Numbered from the stretch's first letter, positions 7,321 through 22,775 are shown. The stretch: 64,000 bases of DNA from Fulvimarina uroteuthidis (GCF_034321785.1 NZ_JAXLPB010000001.1:992001-1056000); one strand, 5' to 3'. Made by a program: numbers and translations. The notes: a model not told the origin generated them from the sequence alone.

Positions 7321-9159
7321 ATGGCCGCCAACCGCTTTTCTCCCAGCCGCCGTGATCTTGCAGCATGGCTGGCAGGCACGGCGCTGTGCGGCCTGTGTCT
7401 CGGCGTGCTGCCGGCCTCGTCCCAGGAAACCACCCGGCGCGCGGTGGTGGACCGGATGGAAGACCGCCGCATCGAGTTGCGGAACGAGGAGACGGACGCG
7501 CTGCCCGACCGCGATCGCAGACCGCTCGGCGAAAGCCCCTCGATCTTTCTCAAGACGACGGACCAGATGACGACGGCCGAGCGCGAGCTCATGCGCGAAC
7601 TCTACCGGGAAGGCTCCAGCGTCGACCGGCTCGACGACGACGAGTTCGGCCGAGACGGTCCGGACGATACTGAGGACGCTGCGCAAGCGCGCAGCTTCGA
7701 TATCTTCGCGGGACCCGAGGAGACGCCCGGCCCCCCGGCCGCCGCCGGCATCAACCGACGCGCGGCGGCGGCCCGGCCCGAAAGCCGCGCCGGCGAGAGC
7801 GCGAATGCGAGCGCGAGCGCCGTCGACGGCTCGGATGCGGGCCTGCAATCGCCGTTTTCGACCCAGTCTCCCGACATGCCGGACGGCTCCGCAGTCCGGA
7901 CGAACCCGGCCGACCGCAAGATCGGCGTGGCGGCAAGCGACGCCGGATTCGCCAACGCACCCTTGAGCGCAGGCGTTGCGGGAGAGGTCCTGTCCTCCGA
8001 CTCGCTCCTCCGGTCGAACGATCCGGCCCGCGCGATCGAGCGCATCGCGCGCCCTCCCAGCGCCGACGATCCATTTGCAGCCGTGGGCCTGAGGGCCGGC
8101 AGCGTGACGATCTATCCCGAACTCTATCAGGGGGCGGGCGCATCCTCCAATATCGACGAGCGGGCGGGCGGGGAAGGCGGCGCGTTCTCGCGAACCGAGC
8201 TCAATGTCAAGGCCGTCACCGACTGGTCGCGGCACGGCGCCGAGTTGAACGGTCGCCTGACCTATCGCCGGAACTTCGGCGGCGATGACCGGACCGAACC
8301 CGAGGCCGCTCTCGACGGCCGGCTGCAACTCGATCTCGGCGCCCTGACGACCGCCACCCTGCGCGGCGCCATGACCTATCGGCGCGACGACGAGGTCAGC
8401 CTCGGGCCGGAGCTTGCAGGCAGCGAACCGGAAATTCTCGCCGGTTCCGTGAGCGCGCAGGTCGCGCGCGAATTCGGGCGCAGCACCGTGACCGGCGGCC
8501 TGACGCTTGCCCGCGAGCACTATCTGTCGAGACCGGCGGGACTGCCCGACCTCGGCTATAGCACGGCGACGGCGAACCTGCGCGCCGCCTACGGCCTGTC
8601 GCCCGCCTTCGCCCCCTTCGTCGAAGCCAGCATCGGCCGGCGCTTCTTCGACGAGCCCCTGGGGGGCGGCGATCATGCGACCATTCCATCGCTTCGGGCA
8701 GGTCTCGCGATCGACCTTGCGGAAAAGCTCCGGGGCGAAGTCGCGCTCGGCTATGCCATGAGCATGCCGGACGAGGGCGAGGCCAGCAGCGCGCCGACCC
8801 TCGACGCGAACCTTGTCTGGTCCCTCCAGCGCGGAACGGACCTGGTGCTGGAGACCCGAACCACCTTCGATCCCGATGGCGCGGGCGGATCGAGCGCCAC
8901 CTATAACGGCTCGCTCGGCTTTCTGCATACGCTCAACAATCGTCTCGACCTCAACGGCGCCCTGCGCGCCGAACTGGAAACCGACGACGCGCTCGCGCGC
9001 GATCCGCTCGCGCTCGCGGCGGAGATCGGTTTCACCTACTGGCTCAACCGATCCCTCTCCTTCACCGGGCTCTACGAGTACGAAACGAGCTTCGAGACGG
9101 ACCCGGCGGACGACTGGTCCGCCAACACCGTCAGCCTCGGCGTCCGGCTTCGCCGCTAG
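7321..9159 (+). CDS. Outer-membrane beta-barrel protein with disordered N-terminal region
   Basis: A 612-residue secreted protein. The start at 7321 gives a signal-like N-terminus (MAANRF..., hydrophobic WLAGTALCGLCLGVLPASSQ, cleavage probably after ASS or AS). Residues about 30-240 are charged and low in hydrophobics, hence likely disordered. From about 260 (GLRAGSVTIYPELYQGAG) the sequence turns into alternating beta strands with aromatic ends and finishes VSLGVRLRR, as expected of an outer-membrane barrel of the BBP2-like group (PF10082 type), often linked with surface polysaccharide. The family call is from pattern only. The start lacks a good ribosome site, so it is moderately sure. Confidence 0.7.
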   Translation: MAANRFSPSRRDLAAWLAGTALCGLCLGVLPASSQETTRRAVVDRMEDRRIELRNEETDALPDRDRRPLGESPSIFLKTTDQMTTAERELMRELYREGSSVDRLDDDEFGRDGPDDTEDAAQARSFDIFAGPEETPGPPAAAGINRRAAAARPESRAGESANASASAVDGSDAGLQSPFSTQSPDMPDGSAVRTNPADRKIGVAASDAGFANAPLSAGVAGEVLSSDSLLRSNDPARAIERIARPPSADDPFAAVGLRAGSVTIYPELYQGAGASSNIDERAGGEGGAFSRTELNVKAVTDWSRHGAELNGRLTYRRNFGGDDRTEPEAALDGRLQLDLGALTTATLRGAMTYRRDDEVSLGPELAGSEPEILAGSVSAQVAREFGRSTVTGGLTLAREHYLSRPAGLPDLGYSTATANLRAAYGLSPAFAPFVEASIGRRFFDEPLGGGDHATIPSLRAGLAIDLAEKLRGEVALGYAMSMPDEGEASSAPTLDANLVWSLQRGTDLVLETRTTFDPDGAGGSSATYNGSLGFLHTLNNRLDLNGALRAELETDDALARDPLALAAEIGFTYWLNRSLSFTGLYEYETSFETDPADDWSANTVSLGVRLRR

Positions 9160-9234
9160 GCGTCGGCTCCGCGGCATGGGGCGGGGCGATCTGCTCGCCC
9201 GCGCGGCGGCCGGCCCGCGCCGAACGGCCGATGG

Positions 9235-10122
9235 TTATCCGTGCGGCCGGACCGTTTCCATCAGCCGCCTGATATCGTCGATCACCTTTTCGCGGATGTC
9301 CGGACGCCAGAGGGCGAAGGCGACGTTCGCTTCGATGAAGCCTTCCGGCGAGCCGCAGTCGAAGGTGCGCCCCTCGAACGGATAGGCCGAGAATGGCTGG
9401 TCCTTGAACAGGGTCTGCATGCCGTCCGTCAGCTGGATCTCGTTGCCCGCGCCGCGCTCGGTCTTTTCGAGGATCTTGAAGATTTCCGGCTGCAGGATGT
9501 AGCGGCCCGACAGGTAGAAGTTCGACGGCGCGTCCTTCGGATCGGGCTTCTCGACCATGCCGGTGATCTTGAACCCGTCGCCGACCGCCTCGCCCTTGCC
9601 GACGATGCCGTATTTGTCGGTCTCGTTCGGCGCGCACTCCTCCACGGAGAGAACATTGCCGCCGTTCGTGTTGTAGAGGTCCATCATCGAGGCGAGACAT
9701 CCCTTCTTCGCCTGCATGATCATGTCCGGCAGAAGCAGGGCGAAGGGCTCGTCGCCGACGAGTTCGCGCGCGCACCACACCGCGTGGCCGAGGCCCAGCG
9801 GCGCCTGCTGGCGCGTGAAGCTGGTCGTGCCGGGCGCCGGCTGCAGATCGTCGAGGATCTTCAGCCGGTCGGTCTTGCCCTTCTCCGCAAGGCTGGTCGC
9901 CAGTTCCATCTGGATGTCGAAATAGTCCTCGATCACCTCCTTGGAGCGGCCGGTCACGAAGATCATGTGCTCGATGCCGGCCTCGCGGGCTTCGTCGACG
10001 ACATATTGGATGATCGGACGATCGACGACGGTCAGCATTTCCTTCGGAATCGATTTCGTCGCCGGCAGGAAACGGGTGCCAAGGCCCGCGACGGGGAATA
10101 CAGCTTTGCGCACACGCTTCAT
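9235..10122 (-). CDS. galU: UTP-glucose-1-phosphate uridylyltransferase
   Basis: Makes UDP-glucose from UTP and glucose 1-phosphate, feeding surface polysaccharide and glycolipid synthesis. The 295-residue length is normal. The N-terminal nucleotide-binding motif GLGTRFLPATKSIPKEML (about 13-30), the VTGRSKEVIEDYFD segment, and VEKPDPKDAPSN are all as in bacterial GalU. The ATG at 10122 follows ggag about 10 nt upstream; the longer open frame to 10482 is non-coding. It diverges from the lytic transglycosylase gene across 220 bp. Confidence 0.96.
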   Translation of the reverse strand: MKRVRKAVFPVAGLGTRFLPATKSIPKEMLTVVDRPIIQYVVDEAREAGIEHMIFVTGRSKEVIEDYFDIQMELATSLAEKGKTDRLKILDDLQPAPGTTSFTRQQAPLGLGHAVWCARELVGDEPFALLLPDMIMQAKKGCLASMMDLYNTNGGNVLSVEECAPNETDKYGIVGKGEAVGDGFKITGMVEKPDPKDAPSNFYLSGRYILQPEIFKILEKTERGAGNEIQLTDGMQTLFKDQPFSAYPFEGRTFDCGSPEGFIEANVAFALWRPDIREKVIDDIRRLMETVRPHG

Positions 10123-10342
10123 GGGTCGAATCTCCAGATGTCTTCTAATCCGTGCAGAGGGAAGAATAGGTTCTCGGCGAAAAAAGCAACGCCGTCCATC
10201 TTTCGCCGAAAACGGCGGGCATAAGCTTTTTTGCGGAAAGCGAGAGTTTTCCGGATCCGGCGCGCAAGGTGAACGAAACGTTAACGCTGTTGGTGCATCG
10301 TGTGATCTCACCATGGGGCTATCAAGGGAACCGCTTGAGATT

Positions 10343-11581
10343 ATGAAGTATTTTGACGCTTTGTCCGCGCGCGCCAAGACGCTCGGTGCGGCGCTCGCGA
10401 TCGGGGTCGGCACCGCGATGCTGCCCGCAACGGCGCTCGCCGATGCCGGCTTCCAACGCTGGATCCAGTCCTTCGAAAACACCGCCGCCGAGAACGGCGT
10501 TCGCCGCGACGTCTATCGCGCGGCCTTCGCCGGCGTCACCGAGCCCGATCCCGACGTTCTGGAAAAGGCGCGCTACCAGCCCGAGTTCAACGCCAAGGTC
10601 TGGGACTATGTCGACAACCGGGTGAACGAACTGTCGGTGCAGCAGGGACAGGCCTATCGGAGCCAGTTGTCGGGCTGGCTCGACCGGATCGAGGGGCGGT
10701 TCGGCGTCGATCGCGACATCCTGCTCGCCATCTGGTCGATGGAGACCAATTACGGGGAAATCCTGAAACGCGACGACGTGATGAAGAGCCTGCCGCGCTC
10801 CCTGGCCACGCTCGGCTATCTCGACCAGCGCCGGGCGAAATTCGCCCGCCAGCAGCTCATCGCGGCGCTGAAGATCGTCCAGGACGGCCACGTCGCGGCC
10901 CGCGACCTGACGAGTTCCTGGGCCGGCGCCATGGGGCACACCCAGTTCATTCCGACGAGCTACCGCGCCTATGCGGCTGACATGGACGGGGACGGCCACG
11001 CCAATATCTGGTCGTCGGTTCCCGACGCGCTTGCGACGGCGGCCAATCTCCTGCGCAAGAACGGCTGGCAGAGCGGCAAGACATGGGGCTACGAAGTGCG
11101 CGTTCCCGCGCAATATCGCGGCGGCAAGCTCGAGCGCGACAACCGCACCATCAGCCAGTGGGCCGGGCTCGGCTTCACCCGGGCCGACGGACGCCCTCTG
11201 CCCAACATCGGCGACCGCGCCAATCTCGTCCGGCTGGCCGGCGACGCCGGGCCTGCCTTCCTGATGATGAAGAACTTCTTCGTCCTGAAAAACTACAACA
11301 ATGCCGACAAGTACGCGCTTGCCGTCGGCATGCTGGGCGACCGGATCGGCGGCTATGGCGGGCTCGTCAACGACTGGCCGCGGGGCTACACGCCGCTCTC
11401 CATGGATGAGCGGTTCGAGCTGCAGAAGCGTCTGGCGTCGAGGGGGCTGTATGACGGCAAGATCGATGGTAAGATCGGCTCCGGATCGAAGGGCGCGATC
11501 GTCGCGATCCAGGGCCGCGCCGGCCTGCCGCAGGACGGCAACCCTTCCAAGGCGGTCCTGAACTACCTCCGGCAGAACTGA
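10343..11581 (+). CDS. Lytic murein transglycosylase (MltB family) with peptidoglycan-binding domain
   Basis: A periplasmic enzyme cleaving the MurNAc-GlcNAc bond with formation of 1,6-anhydro-MurNAc. The 412-residue protein starts with a signal peptide (hydrophobic LGAALAIGVGTAMLPATALA). The SLT domain (about 35-330) has the catalytic Glu in ILLAIWSMETNYGE, plus SWAGAMGHTQFIPTSY and DGDGHANIWSSVPDALATAANLL, the hallmarks of the MltB/TIGR02283 type. The C-terminal 60 residues (LQKRLASRGLYDGKIDGKIG...) form a PG_binding_1 domain. A start 10 codons upstream (10313) is possible; neither has a strong ribosome site. Confidence 0.93.
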   Translation: MKYFDALSARAKTLGAALAIGVGTAMLPATALADAGFQRWIQSFENTAAENGVRRDVYRAAFAGVTEPDPDVLEKARYQPEFNAKVWDYVDNRVNELSVQQGQAYRSQLSGWLDRIEGRFGVDRDILLAIWSMETNYGEILKRDDVMKSLPRSLATLGYLDQRRAKFARQQLIAALKIVQDGHVAARDLTSSWAGAMGHTQFIPTSYRAYAADMDGDGHANIWSSVPDALATAANLLRKNGWQSGKTWGYEVRVPAQYRGGKLERDNRTISQWAGLGFTRADGRPLPNIGDRANLVRLAGDAGPAFLMMKNFFVLKNYNNADKYALAVGMLGDRIGGYGGLVNDWPRGYTPLSMDERFELQKRLASRGLYDGKIDGKIGSGSKGAIVAIQGRAGLPQDGNPSKAVLNYLRQN

Positions 11582-11650
11582 TCCTGCCGACGGGCCGGAT
11601 GGGAGCCTTTCTCGAAGCGCTCCCGCCCGGCCTCAACAAGGATGAGACGC

Positions 11651-13093
11651 ATGACGGCACGCGCATCGCGACGCAACAGGCGGGATTTGAACCGGACGGT
11701 GCGGCTTCTCGCCCTGCTCGTGGCGCTGGTCGTGGCGCTGACGTCGGTCCTGCCTGTGACGCGGGCCGAGGCGCAGCAGCGGCCGAAGACCGTGGTCGAG
11801 ATGCTGTTCGGGTCCGGCACCCGTGCCGAGCCGCCGCGGCGGGTCATCAAGAAGCGCGTCATCCGCAAGAAACGGGATGTTCGCGCGCAACGCGCGACGC
11901 CGCGCAAGAAGCGCACGGCAACCCGGCAGAACCGGTCGAACCCGACCAGGGCCAGCGCCGCCAAGCCGGCCCGCAGCGCACCGGCCGCGGCGGCAGCCGC
12001 CGCCGACACCTCGACGGCCGCCCCGGCAAAGAGCGAGAACGCCCGCACGATCCTGGTGGTCGGCGACTTCATGGCAGCTTCGCTTGCCGACGGCCTGATG
12101 GAATCCTTTGCCGACGACGAGCTGGTTTTCGTGACGTCCAAGGCGAACGGATCGTCCGGCCTCGTCCGCGAGGATTTCTACGATTGGCCGAACGAACTCG
12201 GACCGATCATCGACGCGGTCGAGCCGGACATTCTGGCGGTCATGATCGGCGCGAACGACCGCCAGCCGATGCGGGTGTCCGGCAACATTCTTGCGGTCCG
12301 CTCGGACGGCTGGACGGCCGAATACGAAAAACGCGCCACCGATCTTGCCAGGATCGCCGAAGCCAGGAAGGTCCCGCTCATCTGGGTCGGCATGCCCTCG
12401 TTCAAGTACGATGCGATGAGCGAGGACATGGTCTTCTTCAACGACATCTACAAACGCGCCGCCGAGCGTGTGTCGGGCGAATTCGTCAGCATCTGGGACG
12501 GTTTCGTCGATGAGAAGGGCAGCTTCATCTATTCGGGTCCCGACGTGAACGGGCAGACCGCGCGCCTTCGCGGCAGCGATGGCCTGAGCCTGACGGACGA
12601 CGGCGAGGACAAGCTCGCCTTCTTCACGAGAAAGGCCGTCGATCGCGCGCTCGGCGAGAGCCCGGCCCAGGTGGCGCTCGACGACGAGGCCCTGCCGAGC
12701 CTGCAGCTTCAGCCGCTTTCGAACGCGGCCAACGCCACCGTATCCGCGCCCATCGCGCTGAACGATCCGAGCTTCGACGGCAGCGACGCGCTGCTCGGAA
12801 CGGCTTCGCAGCAGAACGCCTTCTCGCTGGAAATGTCGCCGCGCGATCGCCTCGTCCTGAACGGCGACCCGGTGAATGCACGCGAGGGCCGCGCGGACAA
12901 TTTCGCCTGGAACGCGAAATCGGACGCCATCCGAAGCACGCCGCCCGTCATCTATCGCGGTTCGATCGACGTGAAGACGCTCAAGGAAAATTCGGGCCTG
13001 ACACCGCCCAAGGAAATGCCGACGATCCTAGACGCCATCATCGAGGACTGGGAAAACAGCGGCGCGGACGGCGCGCAGAGCTCCGGCGGCTGA
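11651..13093 (+). CDS. SGNH/GDSL-type hydrolase, DUF459 family, signal-anchored
   Basis: A 480-residue envelope protein. A basic N-terminus and hydrophobic VRLLALLVALVVALTSVLP form a signal peptide or anchor; residues about 50-125 are an Arg/Lys/Ala-rich linker. The SGNH fold runs from about 132 with block I altered to VVGDFMAASLADGL (the usual GDS appears as GDF), then the later block VMIGANDRQPM with Gly/Asn, and a C-terminal DGLSLTDDGEDKLAFF where family members carry the Asp-x-x-His. DUF459 proteins are linked with periplasmic polysaccharide or peptidoglycan esters. Because the usual Ser and His are not in the expected places, catalytic activity is uncertain. The ATG at 11651 is chosen for the aagga 8-9 nt before it; 11642 is the alternative. 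Confidence 0.75.
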   Translation: MTARASRRNRRDLNRTVRLLALLVALVVALTSVLPVTRAEAQQRPKTVVEMLFGSGTRAEPPRRVIKKRVIRKKRDVRAQRATPRKKRTATRQNRSNPTRASAAKPARSAPAAAAAAADTSTAAPAKSENARTILVVGDFMAASLADGLMESFADDELVFVTSKANGSSGLVREDFYDWPNELGPIIDAVEPDILAVMIGANDRQPMRVSGNILAVRSDGWTAEYEKRATDLARIAEARKVPLIWVGMPSFKYDAMSEDMVFFNDIYKRAAERVSGEFVSIWDGFVDEKGSFIYSGPDVNGQTARLRGSDGLSLTDDGEDKLAFFTRKAVDRALGESPAQVALDDEALPSLQLQPLSNAANATVSAPIALNDPSFDGSDALLGTASQQNAFSLEMSPRDRLVLNGDPVNAREGRADNFAWNAKSDAIRSTPPVIYRGSIDVKTLKENSGLTPPKEMPTILDAIIEDWENSGADGAQSSGG

Positions 13094-13171
13094 CGGGGGC
13101 GGCACGCGTCCGCCCCTTTACGCTCTTTGCTTCGCGTGGCGGAGGCCGGCGGCGCCGGCGTGCCGCCGAAG

Positions 13172-13203
13172 ACTTACCTTGGCAGCACTTACCTTGGCAG
13201 CAC

Positions 13204-13216
<13 letters not shown>
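13172..13216. repeat. gltD: Three exact 15-bp tandem copies at the gltD stop codon
   Basis: The unit acttaccttggcagc is repeated three times exactly. Read on the reverse strand the copies encode CTG-CCA-AGG-TAA, so the last codons and stop of gltD are triplicated and two further in-frame TAA codons follow the real one (13204-13206) at 15-base intervals. Confidence 0.9.
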
Positions 13217-14658
<1,442 letters not shown>

Positions 14659-15131
14659 TCGAACCCCTTTTCAACGTGTGGCGCTTGCGGCATCGCTGCG
14701 AAACGGGCGAAACCACCGGCCCGGCAGCGCGTCCTCGCGCAGATAAACCATGCGTTCATGAACCTGCAACGCGGACGAAAACTTCGAGTCTGTCTGTCAC
14801 TAAAAGGCCATGGTGCGCAAGGGAGTGCACTGCGAACGCACGCCGCTTTCGGGCGCTGGCCGCGCCGCGTTGCGAACCCGCCGCGGCCCGTGTCGCAAGG
14901 CACGCCTCGCGCCTCGAGCGACCCGCCGGTGCGGTGCTCCGGCTCCCCCCGGAACCGGCGCGCCGGACCTGCGACCGGCTGCCGCGCGCAGAGCGTGCGG
15001 GATACGGGCCGTCAAGGGCGCCGCGCGCCGCTCAGGAGCACGGCATGCCCCGCGCTGGCGACGTCAGGCACATGCCCGGAGCATGTGCCTGATCGCTCGA
15101 CGTGCCGAAGCACGGTCGAGGCAGGGCGGGT
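14659..15131. other. 473-bp gap between gltD and the GST gene
   Basis: No convincing gene in either strand. The left part should hold the gltD promoter and leader (no clear -35/-10 pair recognised). The only structure seen is the inverted repeat at 15066-15090. Confidence 0.4.
15066..15090. repeat. Perfect 10-bp inverted repeat, possible terminator of the GST gene
   Basis: aggcacatgc and gcatgtgcct flank a ccgga loop, 42 bp beyond the stop of the leftward GST gene. No T tract follows on either strand, so it may be an mRNA 3' end stabiliser or a factor-assisted terminator. Confidence 0.5.
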
Positions 15132-15764
15132 TCAGGACGGATCGGTCGCCTTGAAGCTCTCGCGCGCGGAAATCAGCGCCCACCAGTCGGCCACGCCTTC
15201 CAGCGCCATGAACTCGTCCTTGTGCGGCGTCATCGCGATGTAGGCGAGGAGCGGCGCGAGATAGAGATCGGCGATCGAGATCTGCTCGCCGGCCAGATAC
15301 TGGTCGTGGCCCTTGATCTTCATCAGCTCGGAGATGGCCTTCTTGGCGTCTTCGATCCCGGCCTTGTGCGCTTCTTCGTCCTTGCCGCCGACGAAGTCGG
15401 GGAAGAGGTGATAGGCGACGACGCCGGCGATCACCGGACCATAGGTGTAGGAGTCGACGATGGCGGTCGCCATGTCCATGCGCGCGCGCCCCTTGGGGTC
15501 TGACGGCACCAGCGCGATGCCGGGCAGGACCGTATCGAGATACTGGCAGATCGCCGAGGTCTCGATGATGCGCATGTCCTTGTGGTCGAGGACCGGGATC
15601 TTGCCGAAGGGATGGCGCGCCAGATGCTCTTCGCTTTTCGGCTCGCCTTCGAGAACATTGACCGGAACCTGGTCGTAGGCCCCGCCATGCTTTTCGGCGA
15701 ACAGCATCTTGACCGTGCGCACATAGGTGGAACCGTCGAAACCGTAGAGGGTGTAGTCGGCCAT
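15132..15764 (-). CDS. Glutathione S-transferase family protein
   Basis: Cytosolic GST of 210 residues. The N-terminal domain reads MADYTLYGFDGSTYVRTVKMLFAEK and carries the glutathione-contact stretch HPFGKIPVLDHKDMRIIETSAICQYLD (cis-Pro followed by the Glu-Ser/Thr pair). The helical domain includes YLAGEQISIADLYLAPLLAYI, with the N-capping Asp. Closest in look to theta/beta-like bacterial GSTs, with no evidence on substrate. It lies between gltB and gltD in the same direction, an unusual position, since gltB and gltD are normally adjacent. Confidence 0.9.
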   Translation of the reverse strand: MADYTLYGFDGSTYVRTVKMLFAEKHGGAYDQVPVNVLEGEPKSEEHLARHPFGKIPVLDHKDMRIIETSAICQYLDTVLPGIALVPSDPKGRARMDMATAIVDSYTYGPVIAGVVAYHLFPDFVGGKDEEAHKAGIEDAKKAISELMKIKGHDQYLAGEQISIADLYLAPLLAYIAMTPHKDEFMALEGVADWWALISARESFKATDPS

Positions 15765-15901
15765 ATGTCTTCTTGTCCTTCTTTCGTTATCGCCAAGCCG
15801 TGCGCGAACGCGCAGACTTCCGGCAGTTACTTAGGCGCGGGGAGCGCTTGTGCGATGGCGGGCCGGTGGATGGTCGGTTCACCGCCGCGCGAAACATCAA
15901 A

Positions 15902-15939
15902 CGCCCCGTCCGCGTCATGACCGCGTACGGGGCGCTTTT
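15902..15939 (-). terminator. Terminator after gltB
   Basis: cgccccgt (15902-15909) pairs with acggggcg (15927-15934), extended by an inner cgcg/cgcg, with short T runs on both sides. It lies 20 bp beyond the gltB stop and can act in both directions. It suggests that gltB is transcribed apart from the GST and gltD genes. Confidence 0.75.
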
Positions 15940-15958
15940 GTCGAGCCGGCTGCGGGAC

Positions 15959-20680
<4,722 letters not shown>

Positions 20681-21070
20681 CGCGTCGTCGTCCTCTCCCG
20701 CGCCGAGAACCCGACGCGTCTGTCGTCAAAAATCTGTGATGGGTGCCGTGTCGTCGTGCGTTTCCCGCACACAGACCACGTATCTCTCCATCCGCCACAG
20801 GACCGTACCGGCGTCGATCGCATCGCGCCAGCCGCCCCGACGTCAGGTCCACCGGGCAGGCGCCCCGCCCTCCAACCTGTGGCCGCGAAAGCATGGCCGC
20901 GAAATTCCGGCCCGGAAATATGGCAGCATTGCTGTCCTATTACCGGCAATATGACAGATGCGCAAGATGTCAGCAAGCGGGCGGAACGCCGCGCAAGCGA
21001 GCCTTTGACCGGGACGGGCCGAAGGCGCGCGAGGCTTGCGCTCGACCGGATGACGGGATACCGGCTCCCC
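20681..21070. other. 390-bp divergent intergenic region, gltB / threonine aldolase
   Basis: It should carry both promoters. No ORF here has family support; the open frame upstream of the aldolase is the end of a long shadow ORF running antisense through gltB. An AT-rich island near 20935-20955 (ctattaccggcaatatgac) is the most promoter-like stretch, but no clear boxes could be assigned. Confidence 0.35.
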
Positions 21071-22120
21071 ATGATTTTTGCATCCGACAACTGGTCCGGC
21101 GCTCATCCCGCCATCAACGAAGCGATCACGCGAGAGAGCGCCGGCATGGCGGCCGCCTACGGCGAAAGCCTGCTCGACAAGGCGGTCGAGAAGCGCTTCA
21201 ACGAGATCTTCGAGCGCGACGTTGCCGTCTTCTTCGTAGGCACCGGGACGGCCGCCAACGCGCTCGCCTTCGCCGCCGTCAACCGGCCGGGCGGCGTGGT
21301 GCTCTGTCACCGGGAAGCGCACGTCATCGAGGACGAGTGCGGCGCGCCGGAATTCTTCACCCATGGCGCCCGCATGGCGCCCGTCGACGGGCCGGACGGC
21401 AAGATCGATCCGCACAATCTCGAACGCGAGCTCGCGCGTTTCAAGCCCGATTTCGTCCATGCCGGCCAGCCGATGGCGGTGACGCTCAGCCAGCCGGGCG
21501 AGGCCGGAACGCTGTACAGCGCCAGCGAGATCGAGGCGATCGCCGCGATCACCCACGCGCGCGGGCTGACGCTGCACATGGACGGCGCCCGCTTTGCCAA
21601 CGGACTGTGCGCCACCAACCAGTCGCCCGCCGACATGACGTGGAAGAAGGGTGTCGACATTCTCTCGTTCGGCGCGACCAAGAACGGCTGCTGGTGCGCC
21701 GAAGCCGTGGTCTTCTTCGATCCGAAGCGCGCCGAGCAGTTCCGCTACATCCGCAAGCGCGGCGCGCAGCTGTTTTCCAAGACCCGCTTCGTCGCGGCCC
21801 AGTTCTCCGCCTATCTTGAAGACGGGCTCTGGCTGAAGCTTGCCGCACACGCCAACCGCATGGCCGACCGCCTGCGCGACGGGCTCGACGGATCGAGCCA
21901 CGCGCGCCAGGCATGGGCGACGAGGTCCAACGAAGTGTTCGCGGTGCTCGAACACGCGACGGCCGAGAGATTGAGGGCGGAAGGCGCGCAGTTCTACGAA
22001 TGGAACGCGCCCCATTCGATGCACGATCTGACGGGCCCCGGCGAGATGCTGGCGCGGCTGGTCACGTCCTGGTCGACGCAGGAGAGCGATGTCGACCGGT
22101 TCGTGTCCCTCCTGAAGTAA
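21071..22120 (+). CDS. ltaE: Low-specificity L-threonine aldolase (PLP enzyme)
   Basis: Cleaves L-threonine or allo-threonine to glycine and acetaldehyde; PLP fold type I. The 349-residue protein starts MIFASDNWSGAHPAI, the conserved start of this family. It has FFVGTGTAANALAF (cofactor phosphate loop), LTLHMDGARFANGL with the Asp that pairs with the pyridine nitrogen, and FGATKNGCWCAE with the PLP lysine. The start is set by homology; the seven-codon longer start at 21050 and the chosen one both lack a clear ribosome site. Variants acting on related beta-hydroxy amino acids cannot be excluded. Confidence 0.93.
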   Translation: MIFASDNWSGAHPAINEAITRESAGMAAAYGESLLDKAVEKRFNEIFERDVAVFFVGTGTAANALAFAAVNRPGGVVLCHREAHVIEDECGAPEFFTHGARMAPVDGPDGKIDPHNLERELARFKPDFVHAGQPMAVTLSQPGEAGTLYSASEIEAIAAITHARGLTLHMDGARFANGLCATNQSPADMTWKKGVDILSFGATKNGCWCAEAVVFFDPKRAEQFRYIRKRGAQLFSKTRFVAAQFSAYLEDGLWLKLAAHANRMADRLRDGLDGSSHARQAWATRSNEVFAVLEHATAERLRAEGAQFYEWNAPHSMHDLTGPGEMLARLVTSWSTQESDVDRFVSLLK

Positions 22121-22140
22121 CGCCCGAAGTCCCATCAGAC

Positions 22141-22169
22141 GAAAACGGCGCCCCTTTCGGGACGCCGTC
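22141..22169 (-). terminator. Terminator of hsp20
   Basis: acggcg (22145-22150) pairs with cgccgt (22163-22168), with a further ccc/ggg inside. On the reverse strand the stem is followed by tttt, giving a normal intrinsic terminator about 35 bp past the hsp20 stop. It also sits 20 bp after the convergent ltaE gene. Confidence 0.75.
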
Positions 22170-22203
22170 CATCATCTCAAATCGATGCAGGGATGCGATC
22201 GGA

Positions 22204-22671
22204 TCAGGCCGCTTCCGTCTCGATCGCCTTGGCGTTCGAATTTCCGGCCGTCGCGATCTCGATCTTGCGGGGCTTCATCGCCTCGGGGATGACGCGCTGA
22301 AGCTCGACGTACAGAAGCCCGTTCTTCAGGCTGGCACCGCGCACCTCGACATGATCGGCGAGCTGGAAGCGACGCTCGAACGAGCGACCCGCAATGCCGC
22401 GATGGAGATATTCGACCGATGTCTCGGTTTCGGAATCGGCCTTCTCGCCCTTCACGGTCAGCACGTTCTCGCGCGATTCGATGAAGAGTTCGGCCTCGCC
22501 GAAGCCTGCGACCGCCATGGTGATGCGATAGTCGTTCTCGCCGGTGCGCTCGATATTGTAGGGCGGATAGGTCTGCCCATTCTCCGGCGCGGACACGTTA
22601 TCGAGCATTGAGAAGAGGCGATCGAAACCGACGGTCGAACGGTACAGGGGTGCAAAATCAACGTGACGCAT
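22204..22671 (-). CDS. Small heat shock protein, Hsp20/alpha-crystallin family
   Basis: ATP-independent holdase that binds unfolding proteins in large oligomers. The 155-residue protein has a short N-terminal arm (STVGFDRLFSMLDN, the usual IbpA-like phenylalanine segment), the alpha-crystallin domain (about 35-125; NIERTGENDYRITMAVAGFGE, ENVLTVKGEK, YLHRGIAGRSFERRFQLADHVEV, LKNGLLYVEL) and a C-terminal tail rich in Ala/Glu. It is of the IbpA/HspA class found in several copies in rhizobia. The ATG at 22671 has aaggag 7 nt upstream. Its leader carries a ROSE-type thermometer and an RpoH-like promoter, both listed separately. Confidence 0.95.
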   Translation of the reverse strand: MRHVDFAPLYRSTVGFDRLFSMLDNVSAPENGQTYPPYNIERTGENDYRITMAVAGFGEAELFIESRENVLTVKGEKADSETETSVEYLHRGIAGRSFERRFQLADHVEVRGASLKNGLLYVELQRVIPEAMKPRKIEIATAGNSNAKAIETEAA

Positions 22672-22775
22672 GGATGTTCTCCTTGTGAAGCAACGGTGTG
22701 CGTATGGGTGTGAACCGGTTCGGAACGCCCCCGATCGGGCAGCGTCCCCGGCTCGTGACCCCTTGTCGGCGGCCA
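22672..22775 (-). promoter_or_regulatory. ROSE-type RNA thermometer in the hsp20 leader
   Basis: The reverse-strand leader, about 100 nt from the predicted start site, ends ttgcttcacaaggagaac before the start codon. UUGCUU (22693-22688) faces the ribosome site AAGGAG (22684-22679) across a three-nt loop: U-A, U-A, C-G, G opposite G, U-A, U-G. This UYGCU/AGGA pairing with a G-G contact is the defining feature of ROSE elements, which hide the ribosome site at low temperature in rhizobial hsp20 genes. Upstream GC-rich stems (around gccgatcggggg) could form the other hairpins. The identification is by motif; no folding was computed. Confidence 0.8.
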
